Shown piece after piece: positions 8,599-14,799 of a stretch of DNA of 16,119 bases. The notes under the pieces are model-generated. The model ran no database searches. It was not told the origin of the DNA and saw only the letters and a program-made list of their open reading frames with translations. The stretch's first letter is position 1. Every line of letters starts with the position of its first letter. The stretch is taken from the NCBI GenBank assembly GCA_028822945.1, contig JAPKCN010000017.1:1-16119 (forward strand), written 5' to 3'. The translations under genes and the position numbers were made by a program. Origin of the DNA: Porticoccaceae bacterium (GTDB lineage: Bacteria; Pseudomonadota; Gammaproteobacteria; Pseudomonadales; Porticoccaceae).

Positions 8599-8630
8599 AT
8601 TATATAAACTAAGTGGTGTACGAACTACAC
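8599..8630 (-). promoter_or_regulatory. Predicted promoter and overlapping operator of the HDH-family operon
   Basis: Read on the minus strand, a perfect TATAAT lies at 8604-8599. The -35 position (about 8622-8627) reads TAGTTC, a poor match. It falls inside an imperfect palindrome, GTGGTGTACGAACTACAC (8613-8630), in which 12 of 18 positions are self-complementary. A good -10 with a poor -35 under a palindrome fits a regulated promoter bound by a dimeric protein. The predicted start point near 8592 gives a leader of about 55 bases. Confidence 0.45.
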
Positions 8631-8926
8631 GGTGTGTGGTGCGTGAGCAAAGTATTTTATGAGCCAAACGTTCTCTGGCCATTGTATTGTCTGAGTTACA
8701 GAGTACCTCCGCTTACTCGTATACTTACCACATCGCCAACGATATTATTTACAAATGACTTCGGAGTCAATTTTAATCGGCAGTCTTTTGATCAGCGATT
8801 TCTCAATTCCATTTTGTCCGGCACCGCTTGCGCTGGCCCACAGTGCCAAAATACCGCGATTGTCGACCCGCCGTAAAGTTGGACGGCTTGAGTTACTTGG
8901 CTCGCGCCTGTAAGAACCGCACTTGC

Positions 8927-8945
8927 CATTAGCGCCTAATGCGCT
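8927..8945. repeat. Two overlapping perfect inverted repeats
   Basis: CATTAG-CGC-CTAATG occupies 8927-8941 and AGCGC-CTAAT-GCGCT occupies 8931-8945. Each is a perfect inverted repeat, and they share 11 bases, so only one hairpin could form at a time. No T tail follows. They could be a nested protein-binding site; the function is unknown. Confidence 0.4.
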
Positions 8946-9320
8946 TGCACAAGATGCCATTTAAAAGGCTTTCTTCTAGTCGCGTGCTCGATGCCCTAGG
9001 TCTATCCGCGCACTAAATCTGCAGCAGCACTTGGCGATGCTGTGCCACACTAAGCCAGTGAGTATTTCATACTCCTCCCCATCAACCTCTCGACAACGGA
9101 CCGGCAGCAAAGCCTAATAGCCTGTGCTATAAACCCGCGCAGACGCCATCGCAATGTCTACTAAAATCGCGATGTGCCAAGCCACTAAGACAAGATGACA
9201 CAAAATATATATTTGTACTCCGTATGCAAACGTCATTTAAAGCGCTAATTACAATAAATTAGGAATTATTAACGGGCGCTAAAAGCGACATTATTAACCG
9301 TAGTGACGTGAATAAAGAGT

Positions 9321-9357
9321 TATCTGTCAGATATTTACTGCCATATCATTCTATAAT
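9321..9357 (+). promoter_or_regulatory. Predicted promoter and operator of the bicupin gene
   Basis: A perfect TATAAT lies at 9352-9357. No -35 box is found at 15-18 bp spacing. Instead a perfect inverted repeat, TATCT-GTC-AGATA (9321-9333), is centred about 37 bp before the predicted start point near 9364. A missing -35 with a palindrome in that place suggests an activator-dependent or repressor-blocked promoter. The leader to ATG 9520 would be about 155 bases. Confidence 0.42.
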
Positions 9358-9519
9358 TTGGGATCCATTTAAAAATTGCAGTAGCGAGCTACATATAGTT
9401 ATAAGCGATTTACGTTTGAGAATTTATTGCATTCGGAGTCTAAATGTTTTAAGTTAAATGCAAATGTCAATGCTGTCTGTGTCACACGCTCAGTTGTCTT
9501 TTTGCACAAGAACCCGACC

Positions 9520-10557
9520 ATGATTACACCTAACAAACCGGCCGCAACAACCCTTGAGCAAAGGATCATTCGTTTTGACGACTTTATCCCATGCACCACA
9601 GCATTTATTGACGCGCGTACCCCCGGTAGTGACAAAAAAGAGAATTTCTGTCTGATTGGTGGCGGTGTCACCGAGAACCCTGGGCAAGTTGTGCATATCA
9701 ACATTCCCCACGGGTTCGACATCGGCGCTGCGCGACAACCACACGGCTGTAAAAACTCGCACCACAGCCACGATACCGAAGAAGTATTTATTGTGTTTTC
9801 CGGCGACTGGAAATTTACCTGGGGTCAGGAAGGTGAAGATGGCGAAGTGGTGCTGTCTGCCGGCGCAACTATTTCAATCCCCACACAAGTATTTCGCGGT
9901 TTTGAAAACGTCGGCGCCGACAGCGGCTTTATGTATGCGGTCTTGGGACTCGACAAATCTGGCAGTGCCGGCCAGGTCATTTGGGCGCCCTATGTTTTTC
10001 ATAAAGCCAAATCCCACGGTCTAATTTTGCTCGAAGATGGCCGTTTAATCGATACCGTAGCGGGCGTCGAGGTGCCAGATGACGCCCGCGAGTACACACC
10101 TATATCGCAGCAGCGTGCAGATAGCGACTTTCATCGTATGAACGTCGCCGAAATGGCTGCATGTATCGCCAACAGAGATCAACTCGACAGCCTCGCGAGC
10201 GGCGGGTTGACTCAGCTCGGCGGGGTTACCGAGCGCGCCGTTATCGGCTGCGCCAACCCCACCGAAAATATCGGCGGTGGTAAAATGGCCTGGGAGCATG
10301 GCTTTCAAGTACGTCATCTGAGTATGCGATCAGGCGCACAAATTCCACTTCATAGACGCCGCGAAGAAGAAGTAGTGATTGTTCAGCAGGGCGAGTTGAC
10401 GATTGATATCGACGGCCGCAGCGCCACCCTAGCCGCTGGCGATGTCTTCACCGCTCCGGTCGATCAGCCACGCCGCTACCATAGTCAGTCACAGAAACCA
10501 CTCGAGGCGTTTATCGTGCGCCGCGGCAATCATCCGGTCGCCGCAGAATTTCTCTGA
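9520..10557 (+). CDS. Bicupin protein of unknown substrate
   Basis: 345 residues from ATG 9520. The frame stays open upstream to a TTG at 9427, but those 31 residues are unlike cupin sequence and no good ribosome-binding site marks either start, so the choice is moderate. Two cupin beta-barrels are visible. The first (about 45-145) has the metal motif HSHDTEE: H82, H84 and E88 form the usual HxHx3E, but the second metal motif reads PTQVFRGFENVG, where a third histidine would be expected. The second cupin (about 255-335) has IPLHRRREEE, with H278 and a cluster of glutamates, and PRRYHSQS with H321. Bicupins include gentisate-type ring-cleaving dioxygenases, oxalate decarboxylases, quercetinases and non-catalytic binding proteins, so no reaction can be assigned. 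It is the first gene of a plus-strand set with the NTF2-like and amidohydrolase genes. Confidence 0.82.
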   Translation: MITPNKPAATTLEQRIIRFDDFIPCTTAFIDARTPGSDKKENFCLIGGGVTENPGQVVHINIPHGFDIGAARQPHGCKNSHHSHDTEEVFIVFSGDWKFTWGQEGEDGEVVLSAGATISIPTQVFRGFENVGADSGFMYAVLGLDKSGSAGQVIWAPYVFHKAKSHGLILLEDGRLIDTVAGVEVPDDAREYTPISQQRADSDFHRMNVAEMAACIANRDQLDSLASGGLTQLGGVTERAVIGCANPTENIGGGKMAWEHGFQVRHLSMRSGAQIPLHRRREEEVVIVQQGELTIDIDGRSATLAAGDVFTAPVDQPRRYHSQSQKPLEAFIVRRGNHPVAAEFL

Positions 10558-10631
10558 TTGCTGCGACCCAAGAGGCCAGCAGCAGGTCTATCGACAGCAC
10601 ATTTTTAACTCAGTAGATATATACTTAGCCT

Positions 10632-11723
10632 ATGAAACGACTACAGCACCACTACGACAGCGCACCGCCGACCCCATCGAACGCCGATGCGCAAACCCCA
10701 GCAATGCGAGGCTTTGACGCTGAGTTTCAAGATCTTGTCGATTACATATTGCGCATCACCTACAGAATTTGGGAAGGTAAGCAAGTTGGGTTATGTTACG
10801 ACTACTACTCTGCTGATTGCCCGGTTTATACCCTTTCGGGGGTCACAATAGGCGCCGGAGAAGTCACCCAAAATACCCTAGCAACCCTGGCCTCGTTTCC
10901 CGATCGAAGCCTCAATGCGGTGAATATTATCTGTGGCGGCAACGATATCGACGGCTTCCACAGCTCCCACCTCATCAGTAGTCACATGACCAATCTAGGC
11001 GACTCGGACTGGGGTCGGGCAACCGGCCGCCAAGCGACTATTCTGGTCATCGCGCACTGTATTGTAAAAGACAATCGGGTGATTGAAGAGTGGCTGGTAC
11101 GCGACAATTATTCGCTCGCCGATCAGTTAGGTCACGACCCCCATGAAGTGGCCAAGGTATGGGCCACCAAGCCTGTGTCGCGTCGATTAAATGACTGGCG
11201 CAGCGGAGAACTTACGCGTTTGCGCGAGCAAGTAGTGTTCGATCGGGTTGTCGCTGGCGCAGACGCAGAGAGTCTGGTGCGCGGTAGCCTGCAAAACATC
11301 TGGAACGCACGTATGGTAGGCGATGTCTATCAGTGCTATGCGGCTGACGCGCACCTTCAGGGTGTCTCTGGCCGAGACCTTTATGGCCACAACGCCATCG
11401 CACGATTTTATACAGATATACTCGGCACCCTCTCCGATCTTAGATTTTCGGTAGATTACACCTGCCAAAAAGACAGATTATCGGCCACCCAAGCTGCCGG
11501 CGTGGATCTGGCCGCTCGATGGAGCCTGTCTGGCGTGCATACGGGTAATGCCCTGTACGGCCCGGCCACTGGTGCGACTATCTTTATCCTTGGCGAGAGC
11601 CACTACCATATTGTCGATGGCCTGATCGTCGAGGAGTGGAACATCTTTGACGAACTCTCGGTACTCGCCGAGGTTTACCGCGCGCGCCAAGCCGCGGCAG
11701 ACGCGGCGTTACACACGCCATAA
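10632..11723 (+). CDS. Tandem NTF2-like / SnoaL-like two-domain protein
   Basis: 363 residues from ATG 10632; an ATG at 10704 is an alternative, and neither has a clear ribosome-binding site. Two copies of the SnoaL/NTF2 cone-shaped fold are seen, about 30-170 and 205-355. The signs are the repeated last-strand phrase, VIEEWLVRDNYSL at 150-162 and LIVEEWNIFDELSVL at 331-345, and an early helix followed by CYDYYSADCPVYTLSG in the first copy and CYAADAHLQGVSG in the second. Single-domain members include polyketide cyclases, limonene-epoxide hydrolase, ketosteroid isomerase and dehydratases, all acting on small ring or epoxide substrates in a hydrophobic pocket; many have no known activity. It lies 74 bp after the bicupin and 8 bp before the amidohydrolase, so it is probably cotranscribed with them. 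Function unknown. Confidence 0.82.
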   Translation: MKRLQHHYDSAPPTPSNADAQTPAMRGFDAEFQDLVDYILRITYRIWEGKQVGLCYDYYSADCPVYTLSGVTIGAGEVTQNTLATLASFPDRSLNAVNIICGGNDIDGFHSSHLISSHMTNLGDSDWGRATGRQATILVIAHCIVKDNRVIEEWLVRDNYSLADQLGHDPHEVAKVWATKPVSRRLNDWRSGELTRLREQVVFDRVVAGADAESLVRGSLQNIWNARMVGDVYQCYAADAHLQGVSGRDLYGHNAIARFYTDILGTLSDLRFSVDYTCQKDRLSATQAAGVDLAARWSLSGVHTGNALYGPATGATIFILGESHYHIVDGLIVEEWNIFDELSVLAEVYRARQAAADAALHTP

Positions 11724-11731
11724 GTACCGCC

Positions 11732-12670
11732 ATGCCATCAGCCGAGCGCGCCGACATAACGATTAACATTTGCGATGCTCACCACCACCTGTGGGATTTA
11801 TCCGCCGTGCGGTACCCATGGCTCGACGCACCCAGGGGAACTCGCCGTTTTTTTGGTGACCCGAGCCGTATCCAGAAAAACTATCTTCCCAGCGACTTTT
11901 TTGTCGATATCCAGCGCTTGCCGGTGACCCAGAGTGTGCATATTCAGGTCGGTGCCGCGCCCGACCACCAGCTCGCAGAAACTGCCTGGGTTCAGGCGCA
12001 AATCGACCAATCCTCGGCAGTGCTCCCCAGCGCTATGGTGGCCTTCGCCGACCTTACATCGGGCGACCTAAGCGCAGAACTCGACCAAATTCAGAGCTTT
12101 CCTGGGGTTCGCGGCGTCCGTCAAATCGTTGGTCGCGCACCCGACGAAGACCGCGACACCGGCAGCGGAGCATTGCTCGCAGACCCGCGCTGGCACGCGG
12201 GTCTGCGAGAGCTAGAAAAGCGCTCACTCAGATTTGACCTGCAGTTGATTCCGGCGCAGATGGCCGCCGCGTTTGAGGTTTTTAAGCACTTTGAAAAACT
12301 GCCAGTCGCCCTATGCCATTGCGGCTCGCCATGGTTTTTAAACCCACGATATAATACCTCACAAGGCTTTGACATGTGGCGCTGCGGGCTAAAAAAGCTC
12401 GCCTCACTACCCAATATGCACTGCAAGATTTCTGGCCTTGGCATGTTTAATCAGTCTTGGGATCACCGCGCTGTAAAAATAATATTCGACACGGTACTCG
12501 AGATATTTGGCCCGCAGCGTTGCATGTTTGGATCGAACTTCCCGGTCGACAAACTGCACATCGACTACCAGAGTATTTGGCAATGCTACTGGCAGCTTTG
12601 CAGCGAGCTAAGTAAACCCCAGAAAAGGGCAATGTTTGCGCAAAACTGCCAGCGCTTTTACGCACTTTAA
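11732..12670 (+). CDS. Amidohydrolase-2 family metal-dependent hydrolase (COG3618, lactonase-like)
   Basis: 312 residues from ATG 11732, 8 bp after the NTF2-like gene, a typical operon spacing. It is a TIM-barrel of the amidohydrolase superfamily. The first-strand motif is DAHHHLWD (15-22, with H17 and H19), followed by YPWL, a central HCG with H196, KISG (232-235) and the late motif MFGSNFPVD (265-273). Relatives include fuconolactonase, 2-pyrone-4,6-dicarboxylate lactonase and other enzymes opening lactones or decarboxylating acids. In many members the last motif is GSDWP, whose Asp is catalytic; here that place is N269 and D273 lies just after. I have the impression that a GSNFPVD branch exists, so this is probably a subfamily trait. 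A perfect 14-bp inverted repeat lies inside the gene. With dehydrogenases and a symporter nearby, opening of a lactone or hydrolysis of a ring intermediate is plausible. Confidence 0.88.
   Translation: MPSAERADITINICDAHHHLWDLSAVRYPWLDAPRGTRRFFGDPSRIQKNYLPSDFFVDIQRLPVTQSVHIQVGAAPDHQLAETAWVQAQIDQSSAVLPSAMVAFADLTSGDLSAELDQIQSFPGVRGVRQIVGRAPDEDRDTGSGALLADPRWHAGLRELEKRSLRFDLQLIPAQMAAAFEVFKHFEKLPVALCHCGSPWFLNPRYNTSQGFDMWRCGLKKLASLPNMHCKISGLGMFNQSWDHRAVKIIFDTVLEIFGPQRCMFGSNFPVDKLHIDYQSIWQCYWQLCSELSKPQKRAMFAQNCQRFYAL
12176..12209. repeat. Perfect 14-bp inverted repeat inside the amidohydrolase gene
   Basis: CTCGCAGACCCGCG (12176-12189) and CGCGGGTCTGCGAG (12196-12209) are exact reverse complements separated by CTGGCA. 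In the mRNA this would be a very stable, GC-rich hairpin spanning codons for about residues 149-160 (LADPRWHAGLRE). No T run follows, so it is not an intrinsic terminator. Confidence 0.9.
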
Positions 12671-12764
12671 ATAGCCTATCAGACGGCTCCTAAGTGTTAT
12701 TCAAACAGGTTATCGGTCGGTTTTTAGTTACCTGACGCGCACCTATCCGCGAGTTTTGGCGTAG

Positions 12765-14429
12765 TCAGCCGCCGAGCGTGCCAAACCACCATAAAAACAG
12801 TAGTGTCAGCACAAAGAATGCTGGCAATGTCCAGACGATCGGCTCGACTTTACCAGGCACTAGATACCAGCCATCCTCGAGCATGTCGCGCCCCTCTCGC
12901 TGGTACAACTCGATCTGCCCGCGCACAGTTTGGGGATGCCACTCGTCTGTCTTACCATTTAACGCTAAACTCACCGCCCAGGCCACACCTATATTGATAA
13001 CACTGCTAATCACCACATACCAAGGCCAAGCAATCACCGGGCGATCGATACCGGCAAGCGCCCAGAGGCTGTCCACTGCCGGTTGCAAAAGCCCGAGTGG
13101 GGCAAAGATCATCAGTCCGAAAAAACCAGCCGCCACGCCGATTAAAAGCCCTTTTTCGGTGACATGCTTGGAGAAAAAGCCCATCGCAAACATGGCTAAT
13201 TTAGCGCCCACCAAATATGCACTGACCTTGGATAGCACTTCAAGGATCGATCCGGTAGTTCCAGCGAATGCGATCGCGAGCGGAATAATAGCCAGCCCCC
13301 AGAAAATGGTAAAAACCCGCGAGGTCAGTAGATAGTGTTGTTCAGTGGCGTTTTTGTTAAAAAACTTTTGGTAAAAATCGGTTACCGATACCGTCGACAA
13401 TGAATTCAGTGCCGACGATGTACTGGACATCGACGCCGACAAAATCGCTGCGCCGATGATACCGAGTAGGCCGGGTATTGCCAGCGATTTTGCGAAAATC
13501 AAAATAATCGCATTCGGCTGATCAAACGGCTCACCGCGGTAGAAAACAAACAGTAGAGCACCGATTAAAAAGAACACAAAATACAAGAAGAACGCCGCAA
13601 AGCCCATTAGCATATAGGCTTTTTTTGCATCGCCAATCGACTTCGCCGCCAGCGCCCGCTGCACCATAAATTGATTCGCGCCATATACGGTGATGTGATA
13701 GATGGTCATAGCGATCACCCCCGCCCAGACGGTTGGCGGTATAGAAAAATTCCAGTCGGTATTGAGTGGGTCGAGCTTGTCATTCAGCGCCAAAAACTGG
13801 AGTGCTTCAGAAAACGGCCCGAGTTGACTGAGCAGTGCCAGCAACACAATGCCGGCGCCGATGATTAATATAAAACCCTGCAACACATCGGTCCAAATAA
13901 CCGCGTTCATACCGCCCAGCATGGTGTAGGCCACCACGATAGCGGTCATCAACACGATCGCCATGTTGGTGCCAATGCCGGTCACAAACGTAATCACGAT
14001 AGCAGTAGCGGTAAGAATCGAGGCGGCACCAAATACCATGCTGAGCATAAACAGAATGCCCATCACGGCGCGCGATGCAATACCAAATCGACGCTCTAGA
14101 TAGTCGTATATAGAGGCGACGCCGCTATTGTAAAAAAATGGAATGAAAAACACGATACACACAAACACTACCAACGAGTAGTTGATGTGGATCGCCAGCG
14201 CGGCCATACCGTCGCCGTAGGCCCACGCTGGGCCGCCTAAAAACGACAGCGCGCTGATGTAGGTGGCCACCACAGAAATACCGATCGCCCACCAAGGCGA
14301 CGAACGATCGCCTAGATAATAGTCTTTGGTAGTGGTGACGCGCCGACTCATATAGGCGCCAAGGCCAAGATTAGCCAGCAGGTATACCACCACGATGGTC
14401 CAGTTAATGATGCCAAAGCTTGCCAGCAC
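12765..14429 (-). CDS. Sodium:solute symporter, SSS (SLC5-like) family
   Basis: 554 residues from GTG 14429, chosen because AGGGGA lies seven bases upstream. The protein has about 13-14 hydrophobic segments, as expected for the family. Recognisable are TM1-TM2 with DYYLGDRSSPWWAIG and YISALSFLGGPAWAYG (residues 36-72), the SSS signature GGMNAVIWTDVLQG at 172-185, and SASMSSTSSALNSLSTV at 331-347, which corresponds to the Na2 sodium-site helix. These carriers move sugars, amino acids, carboxylates or vitamins across the cytoplasmic membrane with sodium. The substrate is not readable; the context suggests the compound processed by the adjacent enzymes. The gene converges on the amidohydrolase with a 94-bp gap, where I see no good terminator in either direction. 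Confidence 0.93.
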   Translation of the reverse strand: MLASFGIINWTIVVVYLLANLGLGAYMSRRVTTTKDYYLGDRSSPWWAIGISVVATYISALSFLGGPAWAYGDGMAALAIHINYSLVVFVCIVFFIPFFYNSGVASIYDYLERRFGIASRAVMGILFMLSMVFGAASILTATAIVITFVTGIGTNMAIVLMTAIVVAYTMLGGMNAVIWTDVLQGFILIIGAGIVLLALLSQLGPFSEALQFLALNDKLDPLNTDWNFSIPPTVWAGVIAMTIYHITVYGANQFMVQRALAAKSIGDAKKAYMLMGFAAFFLYFVFFLIGALLFVFYRGEPFDQPNAIILIFAKSLAIPGLLGIIGAAILSASMSSTSSALNSLSTVSVTDFYQKFFNKNATEQHYLLTSRVFTIFWGLAIIPLAIAFAGTTGSILEVLSKVSAYLVGAKLAMFAMGFFSKHVTEKGLLIGVAAGFFGLMIFAPLGLLQPAVDSLWALAGIDRPVIAWPWYVVISSVINIGVAWAVSLALNGKTDEWHPQTVRGQIELYQREGRDMLEDGWYLVPGKVEPIVWTLPAFFVLTLLFLWWFGTLGG

Positions 14430-14606
14430 GGGCTATTCCCCTATGGTTGAGGTGTTTAATTAACCAGCAATTGCGGTTGTGTGACGAGTCTAACACCCGT
14501 GACTTCGTATGCATAACCGCCCTTCTAGGTTTAATCCGGCCCCCGGCGCCGGTCTTTTGGCCCAACTCAACGCACACATCTAACTATGAGCAAGAAATAG
14601 CGTAAT

Positions 14607-14635
14607 AATATATAAAAAGTGATGATTTTCGTCAT
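14607..14635 (-). promoter_or_regulatory. Predicted promoter of the symporter gene
   Basis: On the minus strand ATGACG (14635-14630; four of six to TTGACA) is 17 bp from TATATT (14612-14607; five of six to TATAAT). The start point near 14600 would leave a leader of about 170 bases before the GTG at 14429. The match is fair, but the region is AT-rich, so chance matches are possible. Confidence 0.35.
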
Positions 14636-14750
14636 GGCACATGGCCTATGGTACGCTGGGGCACCCAGGTAAACGAGTATCTAGTGCGCTGCCATAGACC
14701 CACACTAAAACTGCTAGATTGCTCCCAAGCTTCGCACATCGGTTAGCGCG

Positions 14751-14770
14751 CTATTTATAGCTATTTAAAG
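14751..14770 (+). repeat. Tandem decamer CTATTTATAG / CTATTTAAAG
   Basis: Two adjacent 10-bp units differ at one base, so equal faces of the helix repeat one turn apart. They lie 30-49 bp before the ATG of the second SDR, where a -10 region would be expected. This could be a binding site or simply an AT-rich promoter core. Confidence 0.35.
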
Positions 14771-14799
14771 ACCAATGAAATCACGGGATACCCCGCCTT

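Larger units (their letters stand above)
8537..9519. other. Divergent control region with no recognisable gene
   Basis: This 983-bp stretch lies between the HDH-family operon (leftward) and the bicupin gene (rightward). Short open frames exist (for example 8613-8876 plus and 8745-8960 minus), but their translations are Cys/Ser/Trp-rich, lack usable ribosome-binding sites and resemble no family. The part 9200-9440 is clearly AT-rich. What can be seen is a promoter facing each way, an imperfect 18-bp palindrome (8613-8630), overlapping inverted repeats (8927-8945), a 6-bp inverted repeat CTAATT/AATTAG at 9245-9262, the direct repeat ATTATTAAC at 9265-9273 and 9290-9298, and five same-strand GAGTTA hexamers. 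The length and symmetry suggest multi-site regulation. No regulator gene is encoded in the window. Confidence 0.6.
14430..14799. other. Divergent intergenic region between the symporter and the second SDR
   Basis: 370 bp without a convincing gene. It holds a predicted leftward promoter (14607-14635), a perfect CTGGG-GCA-CCCAG inverted repeat (14656-14668), the direct repeat CATGGCA/CATGGCC (14633-14639 and 14640-14646), the GC palindrome CCGGCGCCGG (14543-14552), and a tandem decamer before the SDR. The palindrome at 14543 lies in the symporter leader; it has no function I can assign. Confidence 0.5.

Noticed and set aside
8613..8876. Open frame of 87 codons in the divergent region, plus strand
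   Set aside because: Its translation is Cys/Tyr/Ser-rich without family likeness, and it begins inside the predicted operator of the HDH operon.
9427..9519. N-terminal extension of the bicupin to TTG 9427
   Set aside because: The start is a TTG without a ribosome-binding site and the added 31 residues show no cupin or signal-peptide character. Not fully excluded, since ATG 9520 also has a weak site.
8537..9519. Decayed gene, mobile element or CRISPR in the long gap
   Set aside because: No translated fragments resemble a family, no terminal inverted repeats with target duplications were seen, and the repeats are too short and irregular for a CRISPR array.
12671..12764. Bidirectional terminator between the amidohydrolase and the symporter
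   Set aside because: Only weak pairings (AGCC/GGCT; AGGT/ACCT with a mismatch) and no proper stem followed by T in either direction.
14543..14552. CCGGCGCCGG palindrome with TCTTTT after it as a terminator
   Set aside because: It lies upstream of both flanking genes, so no transcript would end there, and the T run is short and broken.
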